A stretch of DNA of 64,000 bases, taken from Salinicola halophilus (GTDB lineage Bacteria; Pseudomonadota; Gammaproteobacteria; Pseudomonadales; Halomonadaceae). Under the pieces are notes generated by a model that was given only the letters and a program-made list of their open reading frames with translations, searched no databases and had not been told where the DNA came from. The translations under genes and the position numbers were made by a program. Location: contig NZ_PZJV01000005.1 in assembly GCF_003206155.1 (NCBI RefSeq), positions 46,570 through 110,569 on the forward strand, given 5' to 3'. This document shows, one piece after another, positions 16,389 to 26,122 of the stretch (the first letter of the stretch is position 1; each line of letters starts with the position of its first letter).

Positions 16389-17300
16389 ATGTCAAAGGAT
16401 GCTCTGTCCACGAACGCCATGTCTGACGCGGCGAGCGTCGTCTGGGAAGTGGGGGCAACGCTCGGCGAGGGGCCGATCTGGTCGTCGGCACTCGCCGCAC
16501 TGCTGTTCGTCGACATTCGCAAAGCCCAGCTCCACACCTGGCGCCCCCACGACGATCATCGTCAGAGCTGGACGCTCGACGAGGCCTGCTGCTGGGTACT
16601 GCCACGAGCCGGCGGCGGCTACGTCGCCGGGCTCACGACTGGCATCGTCGAACTGACGCTCGACGAGCACGGCCCGCGCCCCGGCAAACGCCTCACGCCG
16701 ATCGAGTGGCTACCCGACGGCGATCGACTCAACGATGCCGGCAGCGACGATCGAGGCCGGCTCTGGTTCGGCTCCATGGACAACGACGAGGTCCATTCGA
16801 AGGGCTATCTCTATCGCCTCGATGGCCGCGGCGTGGTCGAAATGGACAGCGAGTATCACGTCACCAACGGTCCGGCCTTCTCCCCCGACGGGGGCACACT
16901 TTACCATAACGACAGTGCTCGCCAGGTCGTGCTCGCCTTCGATCTCGACGCCGACGGCAATCTGTCGAACCGGCGCGAACACATTCGCTTCGGCGCCGAC
17001 GAGGGCTACCCCGACGGCATGACCTGCGACCGCGACGGCGGCCTCTGGGTCGCGCTATGGGACGGCGGCCGCGTGGCGCGCTTTCACCCCGATGGCCGGC
17101 TCGACCGGGAAGTGACGCTGCCGGTTTCGCGGCCGACCTCCTGCACTTTCGGCGGCGACGCCCTGGACCGGCTGTTCGTGACCTCGGCGGCGACCGGCTG
17201 CGACGACGAGCCGCTCGCCGGCGCGCTGTTCGAGATCGCCACGCCCGTCGGCGGTTTCGCCGCAAGCGAGGTCGAGCTGCCGACGGGCAATGCCACCTGA
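16389..17300 (+). CDS. SMP-30/gluconolactonase family lactonase
   Basis: 303 residues from the ATG after AAGGGAA (an upstream in-frame ATG at 16359 has no ribosome-binding site). It is a six-bladed propeller of the SMP-30/gluconolactonase/LRE family. The metal and active-site segments are visible: GEGPIW with the metal-binding Glu, LNDAGSDDRGRLWFGSMD, YHVTNGPAFSPDG with the metal-binding Asn, and GYPDGMTCDRDGGLWVALW with the catalytic Asp. Family members hydrolyse sugar lactones in pentose or uronate oxidation. No sugar dehydrogenase or transporter is adjacent, so the substrate is open. It appears monocistronic and has no signal peptide. Confidence 0.9.
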   Translation: MSKDALSTNAMSDAASVVWEVGATLGEGPIWSSALAALLFVDIRKAQLHTWRPHDDHRQSWTLDEACCWVLPRAGGGYVAGLTTGIVELTLDEHGPRPGKRLTPIEWLPDGDRLNDAGSDDRGRLWFGSMDNDEVHSKGYLYRLDGRGVVEMDSEYHVTNGPAFSPDGGTLYHNDSARQVVLAFDLDADGNLSNRREHIRFGADEGYPDGMTCDRDGGLWVALWDGGRVARFHPDGRLDREVTLPVSRPTSCTFGGDALDRLFVTSAATGCDDEPLAGALFEIATPVGGFAASEVELPTGNAT

Positions 17301-17334
17301 CGCGAAAGACCGCCCCGCCCCGGCACCGGCTGCG

Positions 17335-19413
17335 TCACCCGCGATGCGGCTCGGCGAGTACGCGACGATAGAAGCCGGCACAGACGGCGACGAACACCGC
17401 CAGCCCGAGCCACTGGGCGATGCCAGCAAAGTCGTCACCGACGACGGCCAGCGGTGCCGGGGCACCGCTGAGCCCGATCACGCCCGCCAGCAGCACGCCC
17501 ACCAGACTCTCGCCGACGATCAGGCCCGACGCGAGCAGCACCCCGCGGCGTCGGGGGCGGTCCGCCTCGGTCTCGACGTCACGGTGGCGCTGCCGCGCGC
17601 GACGGCGTAGGCGCCGATCCACGGCCCAGCCTAGGATCGCCCCGATCACCAGCGGCATGATGATGCTCGGCGGCAGATAGATACCGATACCCACCGCCAG
17701 CGTCGGCAGCCGCGCGCTGCCGCCGCGCCTGGCCAGTAGCGCGTCGATGGCGATCATGACCGCGCCCAGCGCCAGACCGATGGCGATCATCGTCCACTCG
17801 AGATCGTGGGAGAAGACCCCGCGCACGATCGCCGTCATCAAGGAGGCCTGCGGCGCGCCGAGCGCCTGGCTCGGGTCCATGCCCTCTCGCGGCATCGCCC
17901 CGGCGAAGCCATAGGCGTTATAGAGCAGCGAGAGTACCGGCGGAATCACCAGCGCGCCCACCAGGCAGCCGATGATCAGCGCCACCTGCTGGCGCCACGG
18001 CGTGGCGCCCACCAGATAGCCGGTCTTGAGATCCTGCAGATTGTCATTGGAGATCGCCGCCACGGCGAGTATCACCGAGGTGACGAACAGCGCCAGCGCC
18101 GTCGGCAGCTGCCGTGCCACGGCCGGGTCGAGCGCGTCCAGCGAGTCGCTGATCGCGGTGAAACCCAACAGCATCAGCGACACCAGAATGATACCGACAA
18201 TGCCGATGCCGGAGATCGGGCTGCTCGAGGAGCCCACTAGTCCCGCCATGTAACCGCAGGCCGCAGCGATCAGAAAGCCGAATACGCCGGCGAAGAGCAC
18301 GCTACCGAGGGTGAGTGTCCAGAAAGCCCCCGCGGCGAGCGACGGCGCCGCCCCGTGAAGAAAGACGCCGAAGACCACTGCCAGCAGGATCAGCAGCACC
18401 CCGGTCAGCGCAAGAATGACGCCGGCGGGGAGATCGCGCTCGGTGCGAGCCTGCTCCCGAAAGCGCCCCTGATCGCCACGCATTGCGCCGAAGGAGGTGC
18501 GGATGCCCACCACCATCGGCTTGAACAGCGTCGCCAGCGTCCATACCGCGGCGATACCGATGGTGCCGGCACCGATGAAGCGCACCTTGTCGGCCCACAG
18601 CGTCATGCCCGCGCCGCTGAGTGTCTGCCCGGCTTCCACGGGCGTGATGCTGGTCAGCCAGGGCACCGCGACACCCCAGGCGATCAGCGTCCCGATCAGC
18701 ATCGCGACACCGCCGACGATACCTACCAGATAGCCCGCCCCGAGCAGGGCCAGCGAGAAACCGGTGGAGAACTGGAAGGCCGCGCGACCGGCAGAGACCC
18801 AGACGCTGACGCTCTCCCCGAGCAGGCGCAGGCCGCCGCCGGCGAACGAGAACAGCGCCGCCACGCCGGCGCCGAGGGCGATCTCTTTCGCCCCCGGCTC
18901 GGCCGCGTCATTCGAACGTGACGCGATAGCGTCGCTGTCTCCTCCCGAGTTGCCCGTAGCGCGACTGCCGACGTCGAGTATCTCGGCGGCAGCGATACCC
19001 TCCGGATAGGGCAGATCGCTCTGTACCACCATCACCCGGCGCAGCGGGATGGTGTAGAGCACCCCCAGAATGCCGCCGATGGCGCAGATGGCCGTCGTCT
19101 GCCAGAACGGAAAGCCCTGCCAGTAGCCGATCATCAAGAGCCCCGGCAGCACGAAAATGATCGCCGAGAGCGTTCCCGCGGCGGATGCCTGGGTCTGCAC
19201 CATGTTGTTCTCGAGCTTGTTGGCGCCCTTCACGCGGCGCAGTACCGCCATCGAGATCACCGCAGCGGGAATCGCCGAGGCAAAGGTGAGCCCGACCTTG
19301 AGCCCGAGATAGACGTTGGAAGCGGTGAACAGCAGCGTGATGAGCGCACCGAGGACGACGCCGCGCAGCGTCAGCTCCGGCAGGCGCGCTTCATCGGGAA
19401 TAGGTGTCGACAT
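17335..19413 (-). CDS. OPT-family oligopeptide transporter
   Basis: 692 residues and around 15 predicted membrane helices. The N-terminus ELTLRGVVLGALITLLFTASNVYLGLKVGLTFAS, split by the first helix, is the hallmark of the prokaryotic OPT (TIGR00733) family. NNMVQTQASAAGT, LPYPEGIAAAEIL, GSSSSPISGIGI and the late DLKTGYLVGATPWRQQ segment also fit. These proton-coupled symporters import peptides or metal chelates in other organisms. It follows the pga genes on the same strand but is separated by 240 bp and probably has its own promoter. Confidence 0.9.
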   Translation of the reverse strand: MSTPIPDEARLPELTLRGVVLGALITLLFTASNVYLGLKVGLTFASAIPAAVISMAVLRRVKGANKLENNMVQTQASAAGTLSAIIFVLPGLLMIGYWQGFPFWQTTAICAIGGILGVLYTIPLRRVMVVQSDLPYPEGIAAAEILDVGSRATGNSGGDSDAIASRSNDAAEPGAKEIALGAGVAALFSFAGGGLRLLGESVSVWVSAGRAAFQFSTGFSLALLGAGYLVGIVGGVAMLIGTLIAWGVAVPWLTSITPVEAGQTLSGAGMTLWADKVRFIGAGTIGIAAVWTLATLFKPMVVGIRTSFGAMRGDQGRFREQARTERDLPAGVILALTGVLLILLAVVFGVFLHGAAPSLAAGAFWTLTLGSVLFAGVFGFLIAAACGYMAGLVGSSSSPISGIGIVGIILVSLMLLGFTAISDSLDALDPAVARQLPTALALFVTSVILAVAAISNDNLQDLKTGYLVGATPWRQQVALIIGCLVGALVIPPVLSLLYNAYGFAGAMPREGMDPSQALGAPQASLMTAIVRGVFSHDLEWTMIAIGLALGAVMIAIDALLARRGGSARLPTLAVGIGIYLPPSIIMPLVIGAILGWAVDRRLRRRARQRHRDVETEADRPRRRGVLLASGLIVGESLVGVLLAGVIGLSGAPAPLAVVGDDFAGIAQWLGLAVFVAVCAGFYRRVLAEPHRG

Positions 19414-19432
19414 GCAGGTTTTCTCTTACATA

Positions 19433-19449
19433 CCGCAGGCATGCTGCGG
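19433..19449. other. inverted repeat upstream of the OPT gene
   Basis: CCGCAG-N5-CTGCGG is a perfect 6-bp inverted repeat 20 nt before the transporter start codon. It could be an operator or a leader hairpin. The remaining gap 19450-19653 shows only a weak CGTCG-N6-CGACG hairpin near 19590. Confidence 0.4.
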
Positions 19450-19653
19450 CAATACGGCTGGATCCGCGCGCGGGCGACAGACGCGGACGGTGGACGAACG
19501 CCTTCCACCCCCTCGATGACGATCAGTCAATGAGCAGGGGAATCGTTAGATGACTATCGGCGCGCCATTCTAGGCAGTGTGGCGCAAGGCGTCGAGTCGC
19601 CGACGGCGAGGCAGGTGCCGTTGAGCAGGCGCTATCGAGCGAGCACCGTGGAG

Positions 19654-20139
19654 TCAGGCGGGGGGCGAGGGAGAAGCGCGACGGGTGACGGCGACGATCT
19701 CCCCCCGTTCGTCGTGCTCGACCACGAGCGTTCGCTGACGCTGTAAACCCGCGATCTGTTCGACGTCGATGCCGAACGACTGGGCCAGACGCTCCGGCGT
19801 GACGGCATCCGCCGGACGGCGCCGGTCGACGTGCCGAAAGCGCCGGTAGTTGTAGAAGGCCCAGACCAGTAGCGCCACACCTGCCAATCCAATGGTGATG
19901 GCATAGATCGTCAGCGAGGCCCAGCTGCGCCCGGCGTTGTCGATCACGTAGGTCTGAAAGCGCTCGACGCCGAAGAACCATCCGCCAAGCGTGGCCAGCG
20001 GCATGAACAGGTAGAGCCAGATCATCCAGCCCAGCCCGGTGAACAGTGCCGTCACGCTACGCTGACGCCGCGTCTGTAGATCCGGGCGATGGATGATGTC
20101 GGGCAGCTTGTCGCGAAGTTTCGACGATGAATCCGACAT
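19654..20139 (-). CDS. pgaD: PNAG biosynthesis accessory protein PgaD
   Basis: 161 residues (E. coli PgaD has 137). Two membrane helices (about residues 33-53 and 75-96) are followed by VWAFYNYRRFR, which matches the VWALYNKLRF segment of E. coli PgaD, and by the family's cytoplasmic tail (TPERLAQSFGID). PgaD forms the c-di-GMP-binding synthase complex with PgaC in the inner membrane. It is the last gene of the pgaABCD operon, 81 bp after pgaC. The C-terminal tail is longer and more charged than in E. coli. Confidence 0.88.
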   Translation of the reverse strand: MSDSSSKLRDKLPDIIHRPDLQTRRQRSVTALFTGLGWMIWLYLFMPLATLGGWFFGVERFQTYVIDNAGRSWASLTIYAITIGLAGVALLVWAFYNYRRFRHVDRRRPADAVTPERLAQSFGIDVEQIAGLQRQRTLVVEHDERGEIVAVTRRASPSPPA

Positions 20140-20220
20140 GACGACGATCTCTCTCGATGAAGAACCGGCCTGCAGGGCAAGGCCGGAAAGGCGCGATGAA
20201 CGAATCGCGCAAGCGAACTG

Positions 20221-21507
20221 TTAGGGCTGGATACCGCGATCCGGACTCTGCCACCGCGCTCGTCGCCGCTTGGCGTTGAAAAGCGTCTTGGGTAGCGCGA
20301 CCACCGCCGTCAGCGTCGACAGCACCCAGTAGAGCAGCGGATACCAGATCACCCAGAAGTAGTGGCGCAGGAAACCGGCCCGCTCGTAGCGCTGGTCGAT
20401 ACTTAGACTCACCAGGAACTGGATCAGGCAGGTCACGCCCAGCAGCAGGCCGTTCCACTTGGGAAGCAGCGTCGCCACCTGCCACTGCGGCGGCAGCTCG
20501 ACCACGAGACCGACGCAGAAAAGTACCGCAATGGCGAGCATGACGTAGGCCCATATCAGACTCGTCAGATACTCCAGCGCCACCCCCCAGAAGCGACGCT
20601 GACGCCAGCCGAAGAGCCGCTTGCCATAGCGCAGCATCACCTCGACGCCTCCCTGGGCCCAGCGCAGGCGCTGCTGCCAGAGCCCCTTGAGCGTTTCGGG
20701 CATGTAGATATAGCAGAGCGCCGCCGGCTCGAAGCGAATGTCCCAGTGCGCGATCTGCAGTCGCCAGGAGATGTCGATGTCTTCGGTCACCATGTCGGCG
20801 CGCCAGTAGCCGATGCTGTCCAGCGCGGCGCGATTGAAGCCGGTGATCACCCCCGAGACCGTGAAGATACGCCCATAGGTGCGCTGGGCACGCTTGATCA
20901 GCCCGACGATGGAGGAGAATTCGCCGACCTGCACCTTACCCAGCAGCGTCGAGCGATTGAGGATGCGCGGATTGCCCGTCACCGCCCCCACTCGCGGCCC
21001 ATGGGTCAGGTGATACATCATCCAGAACACGGCATAGGGGTGGAGCAGCGCATCGCCATCGATGCACACCAGGTAGTCCGAGGGTGCCGCCAGCGCTCCG
21101 GCCCGCAGGGCGATGGCCTTGCCCTGATTGCTGGCGAAGTGGATGACCCGGAGTCGCGGATGGGTCTCGGCGAGACGATCGAGGATGGCGCCGGTTTCAT
21201 CGTCGCTACCGTCGTTGATGGCGATGACGTCGAAGTTCGGGTAGCGGCTCGCCAGGGCGTAGCGCAGCGTCTGCTCGACCTGCGCGCCCTCGTTGAAACA
21301 CGGCACGATGACGCTCACGTGAGACGGCTCGCTGCCCAGCAACTCCAGTCTCGGCGTCATGTCCTCACCGCGCTCTCGGCGCAGATAAAACCAGAGCCCG
21401 CCGATGATCCACATCCAGGCCATGAAGATGGGGTAGTAGAAGGCGAAACCGAACATCAGATCGCGCCAGTCGATGTCCGCCAGGGCACTTCGCAACGATT
21501 CGATCAT
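20221..21507 (-). CDS. pgaC: poly-beta-1,6-N-acetyl-D-glucosamine synthase PgaC
   Basis: 428 residues from the ATG at 21507, which overlaps the pgaB stop (ATGA). It is a family 2 glycosyltransferase that polymerises UDP-GlcNAc and begins export across the inner membrane. One N-terminal helix pair (about 20-42) precedes the catalytic domain with INDGSDDET, CIDGDALL, TEDIDISW and the Q-x-x-R-W motif QRLRWAQGG. Several C-terminal helices follow. E. coli PgaC has 441 residues. PgaD follows downstream as its obligate partner. Confidence 0.96.
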   Translation of the reverse strand: MIESLRSALADIDWRDLMFGFAFYYPIFMAWMWIIGGLWFYLRRERGEDMTPRLELLGSEPSHVSVIVPCFNEGAQVEQTLRYALASRYPNFDVIAINDGSDDETGAILDRLAETHPRLRVIHFASNQGKAIALRAGALAAPSDYLVCIDGDALLHPYAVFWMMYHLTHGPRVGAVTGNPRILNRSTLLGKVQVGEFSSIVGLIKRAQRTYGRIFTVSGVITGFNRAALDSIGYWRADMVTEDIDISWRLQIAHWDIRFEPAALCYIYMPETLKGLWQQRLRWAQGGVEVMLRYGKRLFGWRQRRFWGVALEYLTSLIWAYVMLAIAVLFCVGLVVELPPQWQVATLLPKWNGLLLGVTCLIQFLVSLSIDQRYERAGFLRHYFWVIWYPLLYWVLSTLTAVVALPKTLFNAKRRRARWQSPDRGIQP

Positions 21508-23678
21508 GGTCGGCTTCCGTGGGGCGGCGTATAGGGAAATTCCTTGAGACTCATGCCTTCGAACGTCGGCTGGAATGCCGGGCGACCGCCAATGAAATCG
21601 TCCGGGTAGTAGGCGAGATTGAGCGCTCCGCGCCGGACGAGCCGGTGCATCCAATCGCGGAGTCGATCAGGGTCGATCCAGCGCTTTCGCGACCAGTCGT
21701 AGGTCTGAAGCTCGAAGACCGTCTTCTCGAGGCCACGCGGATGCGCCATCACCCGATCCACCAGGTCGTCCAGCCAGGCCTCGGGGGGCTGGCCCGTGCC
21801 ATCGAGATAGGGCATGGCCATCAGCGCGACGTCGTCGTAATGCGCAAGGAAAGGGCCCAGCGCCTGGGCGAAGCGAGACTCCGCCGCCGGGTCGAGCACG
21901 ACCCGCGCGTAGAGGTTGCGCGCAACGCGAAACCGGTTGCTGAGATTGGCATGCCCTCTCGCCCCCGCGACGACGGCATCACCGAAATCGATCAGCGCTT
22001 GTGTCTTCTGCCGTGACGTCAGACGGCAGTCGTCGATGACACGCGTCGACCCCGGCCAGCGCGCCTCGGGGGCACAGGCCTGGGCGTCCTCGTCATCGGC
22101 GAGGTAGGCGTCGTCGTGAATCAGCACGCCGTCGATCGCCGGCATGCTGCGGGCCAGATCGGCGTAGATACCCCGCACCAGGGCGACGGTCCGGGGTCGG
22201 AAAGGGCTCAGGCGACGGTAGTCGCGATCGGCGGCGCGACGACCGCCCTGCCCGTCCGCGATCTGCACCGACAGCCGGCGCTGTCGTTCGGCGTCCGGGA
22301 GATCGAAGGCAAGCAGCGGCAGCCAGGCGTAGACGTCGACCCCGGCGCGGGTCTTCAGCTGCCAGGCAACGCGGTTGAAGAGATCGGCGCGCATCGGCAG
22401 CGCCGCATTGGGAAAGTAGAGCGACGAGGCGGTCCCGTCCCCGTCCGGGTCGGCAAAGGCCTGCAGGTAGACGGTGCGCACCTGCATCGCCTTGATGCGA
22501 TCCAGCAGGGCACTCAGGTTGGCATTCACCTGCGCCGGGTCGGGGTCGTAGACCATGTCGAGGTCGATCTGCACGGCACGCTGAATGCGTGGAGGCGGGT
22601 CGACGGTCTGGGCGATCTGCGCTTCGAGCGTGACCGGATCGGGATTGTCCATGACGAGCAGACGGCCGAACGCCGGGCCCGAGGACGGCGTTGCCAGCTG
22701 CGCATCACCCAGGTTGAACGTGACACGATAGCCCGCCTCCCGGGCCAGCGACTCGCTCACCTGACTGGTCGCTCCGTACGGCCAGACCAGCGCCCGGGGG
22801 CGAGTCCCGGTGTGGCGCTCGATGATCGCCGCGCTCTGTTCGAGGTCTTCGCGCACCCGCTGTCGATAGGCGGCATCGCGCTCGTAGTGGCCGGTCACGG
22901 GGTCATAGACGCGCGCCAGGGCAGCCGGCTCCACGTTACCCTGGGGGTTGGCCAGCGCGCCTCGGTGCAGATCGTGGGTATGGCTTGCGATCTCGACGAG
23001 GTTCGAGGCCTGCATCTCGCGCAGCTGCCCCCACTCGACGAACCCTGCCTTGCCGCGTCGGCCCCCGTTGTAGCGCACGGTGTCGGTCTCGTCGTCTTGT
23101 CCGAGCGAGGCGTCGTTGCCGAGCGCGCTCGCCGACAGTTCGGCGGCGTCGCCAAGCGCTATCGAGCGCCCCTCGTCCACCGTCTCCAGCCACCCCGTCT
23201 CGATGGCGAAGAGCGCCGGGTAGTCGAAGGCTTGAAGTAGCGGATAGACCCGCTGATAGAGGCTCGCCAGCCCGTCGTCGAAGCTCAGCAGCACCGCATT
23301 GGGCGGCAGCGCCTGCGCTTGGCGTCTTGCCGCCTCGATGTCGTCGAGCGATATGGGGTGCCAGTCGTTCGCCGCCATCCAGTCGAACCACGCCGCGAGG
23401 CGCTGGGTGCTGATGGCGTAGGGATCGGTGTCCACTGCGGGTTCGACGCCGTCCCGGACGTCGTGAAAGGCGAGCGTGACGAAATGTCCGCTGGGCAGAT
23501 CGAGCGTTGCGGGGGGCGTGCTTGGCGGCGCTGTCGCCGAAAGGGCGCCATGTGCCGGCGTCGGCGTCGGCGTCGAAGACGCGACGGCGGGGACCGCGGC
23601 AAGCGCGCCCGCCAGCAGCCCGATACCGGCCCGGACCACGGTGTGAAGCCGCGTCGTTCGAAGGATGGGCGCTCGCAT
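21504..23678 (-). CDS. pgaB: PNAG N-deacetylase/glycoside hydrolase PgaB
   Basis: 724 residues from the ATG at 23678, which overlaps the pgaA stop by one base (TAATG) and follows GGGGAGA. A carbohydrate-esterase-4 deacetylase domain shows FHDV (71-74), SFDDG (132-136) and SHTHDLH with His233/His238. The C-terminal glycoside-hydrolase-like domain starts near IQIDLDMVYDPDPAQVNAN and contains VYLQAF and DVYAWLPLL. PgaB partly deacetylates PNAG in the periplasm, which is needed for export. The signal peptide ends AAVPAVASS with no lipobox cysteine, unlike the lipoprotein PgaB of E. coli, so this version is probably soluble or held by PgaA. Confidence 0.95.
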   Translation of the reverse strand: MRAPILRTTRLHTVVRAGIGLLAGALAAVPAVASSTPTPTPAHGALSATAPPSTPPATLDLPSGHFVTLAFHDVRDGVEPAVDTDPYAISTQRLAAWFDWMAANDWHPISLDDIEAARRQAQALPPNAVLLSFDDGLASLYQRVYPLLQAFDYPALFAIETGWLETVDEGRSIALGDAAELSASALGNDASLGQDDETDTVRYNGGRRGKAGFVEWGQLREMQASNLVEIASHTHDLHRGALANPQGNVEPAALARVYDPVTGHYERDAAYRQRVREDLEQSAAIIERHTGTRPRALVWPYGATSQVSESLAREAGYRVTFNLGDAQLATPSSGPAFGRLLVMDNPDPVTLEAQIAQTVDPPPRIQRAVQIDLDMVYDPDPAQVNANLSALLDRIKAMQVRTVYLQAFADPDGDGTASSLYFPNAALPMRADLFNRVAWQLKTRAGVDVYAWLPLLAFDLPDAERQRRLSVQIADGQGGRRAADRDYRRLSPFRPRTVALVRGIYADLARSMPAIDGVLIHDDAYLADDEDAQACAPEARWPGSTRVIDDCRLTSRQKTQALIDFGDAVVAGARGHANLSNRFRVARNLYARVVLDPAAESRFAQALGPFLAHYDDVALMAMPYLDGTGQPPEAWLDDLVDRVMAHPRGLEKTVFELQTYDWSRKRWIDPDRLRDWMHRLVRRGALNLAYYPDDFIGGRPAFQPTFEGMSLKEFPYTPPHGSRP

Positions 23679-25927
23679 TACAATCTCCCCGAGAAGCCGA
23701 ATCGGCCGAACAGACGCCTTTCGCGTTCGCCTTCGTAAACATGACTGCCCCAGCCGACCCCATAGTCGATCGACCAGGTCCGGGTGAGCTGCCAGGTGTG
23801 ACCGTAAGCGGCGTCCAGACCGGTGTCGGCCCCGTAGCCGCGCTCCCACTCGCTGGCCGCGCCCAGCGTGACGTTCTGGGTCAGCGACTGGTCGTAGTGC
23901 CGCCAGGTCATCCAGTCGTGCTCCAGGGATATCCCGGCGCTGCGCGTGTCTTCGGGGCTGTAATAGGCAGCTTCGGCCTCTGAGTTGTGCTCGGCGGCGA
24001 GCGAGCCGATCAAACGCGTCTGGTGATGCGCACTCGCCTGGAGCCGCTGCGTGAGATCGGCGCCAACGTTGCGGCGCAGATTGCCGTCGCTGATATCCAG
24101 CGCGCCGAGGGTGAGCGTCGCCTGCCGCGACTCGTTCGCCCGCCAAGTGAGCTGTCCTTCATAGCGCTGTCCGTCGAGACCCGCTCGCTCGGCGCGCAGC
24201 GGTGTATCCACTGACTGGGTCTGGGTCAGCAGCCGGTACTGCCAGTGATCGCCGAGCCAATCGGACCAGCCGAGGTCGACCCCGATATCGTCGCTGAGCG
24301 CCTCACCGCTGAGCGCGGCCCACCAGTGGTGTCGCCGCCACTGCCGCTCGATGCCGAGCGCCTGACGTGTCCGATGCTCGTCGCCGGCCTCGAAGTCGCT
24401 CCATCGGTAGCGCTGTTCGGCAAACAGGCGATACCCGCCCTCGCGCCAGGGCGCATTGAGTCGCAGCCGATACTCGCGGTCACGGCTGCCGTTGACCGCA
24501 CCGCCGCCATGAGAGCGGCCGAGCGTGGCTTCGCCCTCGAGGGAGAAGCGGTTTCTGTCCTGCCACTCCTGCCAGTTGCGCTCGACCGCACTGTCGCTTT
24601 GAAACTGCACCGCCAGCGGTTCGATCATCGCTTCCCAACGATCGAAGGCTTCTCGGTCCTGAGAGATCTCGGCCAGCGCGAGTCGGGTCGATTTGTCCTG
24701 CGGCGCATAGGCGGCGGCGAGTTCAGCGGTACCCTCGGCGGCGTCATACCAGCCTCGCGAGCGCTGCGCCGTGGCGAGCAGGTTGATGACATCGACATTG
24801 CGCGGCGCGTGACGGTAGAGAGCCCGTGCCTGGCTCAGCGCCCGGGCCTCGTGGCGGCGATAGGTGGCGTCGAGCACACTCAGGCGATCCACTTCGCTGC
24901 GCTCCCAGTTGGGTACCGGCGGCATTGTGGCGTCTTGACGATAGCGCCAGGTGGGCGTCTCGCGCTCGAGGCGCGCAAGGACATCCGCCGCTTGGTCATA
25001 CCGCTCGCTTTCGATCAGCGCATAGTAATAGCCGGTCCGTGTCGCGAGCGTGGCGCTGGGGTTGGCGCTTATCGCCTCCCGGTAGCGCGTGGCGGCTTGC
25101 TGCGGTTGGCGACGCGCCAGATAGGCGTCCGCGACCGCGGGCTGGGCATAGATGGCAATCTCGCCGCCCTGCGCGGTCAGGGCCGCGGACTCGGCGATCA
25201 CGGCATCGAAGCGACGCAGTTGGCGCAGCACGATGAGCCGGTCGACCCGGGCACGGCGGCGGGCATCGCTCTCGGGAGCGTACGTCGCCATGTCCGCTTC
25301 CAGCGCCCGCAGGGACGCCTTGAGATCCACGTCTCGCGTGGCATAGCGAGCGCGGCGTTCGCGGTAGGCTTGCTCGTGAATGGCGAGTCGAATGGCGCCG
25401 GCGGTGGCATCGGCGTGAAAGCGCGCCTGCGTCGCCTCCGGCCACGCCGGGGCGTGACGCTGGCGGAGCGCTTCGGCATGGGCGAAAGCCCCCAGATTCG
25501 ACAGGCTCGAAATCTGCGTTCGCCGCGCCTGGGAGTGATCCGGCGCGAACGCCAGCACGCGCTGGGCGAGCTGAAGTGCCAGTGCCGGATGCCCCTGCTG
25601 GCGCTGACGCTCGGCGATGCCGGCCAGATCGTCCGCATTGGGACGTCCCTGCGGTCCCGGACGTACGTCGCTGCCGTAAGCCGACGCCGGCGCATCGATG
25701 GGCGGCAACCGATCATCGGGGAAACGCGGCGAAGCCAAGACCGTGGCGCTCGACAGCAGCGTCAGCACGCCGATCAGCAGTACCGCACACTCGAAGGTCG
25801 CGACTCGGCCGACAGCCGGTCGTCGAAGATGCGCCAGGTGGGGAGCTCGCGGAGGGAACGATGCGCGGTTCGGCCCGGCGACGGATTCGACCGGGCCATC
25901 CCGATACGAAGCGTCAGGTCGTTGCAT
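23678..25927 (-). CDS. pgaA: outer-membrane PNAG export porin PgaA
   Basis: 749 residues (E. coli PgaA has 807). The N-terminal half is built of TPR-like helices (ALQLAQRVLAFAPDHSQA; RYREAISANPSATLATRTGYYYALI). The C-terminal roughly 300 residues alternate as beta-barrel strands (YRLRLNAPWREGGYRLFAEQRY onward). PgaA binds deacetylated polymer and conducts it through the outer membrane. The annotated ATG gives a long basic region before the hydrophobic signal core (LLIGVLTLLSSATVLAS, near residues 49-65), and no good ribosome-binding site precedes it. The true start could differ, but no later ATG exists before the core. First gene of pgaABCD. Confidence 0.92.
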   Translation of the reverse strand: MQRPDASYRDGPVESVAGPNRASFPPRAPHLAHLRRPAVGRVATFECAVLLIGVLTLLSSATVLASPRFPDDRLPPIDAPASAYGSDVRPGPQGRPNADDLAGIAERQRQQGHPALALQLAQRVLAFAPDHSQARRTQISSLSNLGAFAHAEALRQRHAPAWPEATQARFHADATAGAIRLAIHEQAYRERRARYATRDVDLKASLRALEADMATYAPESDARRRARVDRLIVLRQLRRFDAVIAESAALTAQGGEIAIYAQPAVADAYLARRQPQQAATRYREAISANPSATLATRTGYYYALIESERYDQAADVLARLERETPTWRYRQDATMPPVPNWERSEVDRLSVLDATYRRHEARALSQARALYRHAPRNVDVINLLATAQRSRGWYDAAEGTAELAAAYAPQDKSTRLALAEISQDREAFDRWEAMIEPLAVQFQSDSAVERNWQEWQDRNRFSLEGEATLGRSHGGGAVNGSRDREYRLRLNAPWREGGYRLFAEQRYRWSDFEAGDEHRTRQALGIERQWRRHHWWAALSGEALSDDIGVDLGWSDWLGDHWQYRLLTQTQSVDTPLRAERAGLDGQRYEGQLTWRANESRQATLTLGALDISDGNLRRNVGADLTQRLQASAHHQTRLIGSLAAEHNSEAEAAYYSPEDTRSAGISLEHDWMTWRHYDQSLTQNVTLGAASEWERGYGADTGLDAAYGHTWQLTRTWSIDYGVGWGSHVYEGERERRLFGRFGFSGRL

Positions 25928-26024
25928 GCAGAAGAGTCGCCACTGTCAGTCCGTGATTGTGGAGTCGTCATGGCTCGAGTCCGGTGAGCCAGCCTAAGAA
26001 GGTAAGCCAAGTTAGTGGAGAAAG

Positions 26025-26041
26025 CGGTTTTTTACAAACCG
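26025..26041. other. inverted repeat upstream of pgaA
   Basis: CGGTTT-N5-AAACCG is a perfect 6-bp inverted repeat about 100 nt before the pgaA start. It may be an operator in the pga promoter region (25928-26122). No convincing -35/-10 pair was found there. Confidence 0.4.
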
Positions 26042-26122
26042 GTAACACTCATCGTTTCGTCGTAGCCCCACTCGGTTGCACACGTGGCCCGTCGTCGATC
26101 CGCTGCCGCCACCGCGCCCATG

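Noticed and set aside
21508..21654. N-terminal extension of PgaC
   Set aside because: The extra in-frame codons overlap pgaB coding sequence. The ATG at 21507 with ATGA coupling and the normal PgaC N-terminus fits better.
23679..24146. N-terminal extension of PgaB by 156 codons
   Set aside because: The extension lies inside pgaA, is Arg-rich frame-shadow sequence, and would bury the signal peptide.
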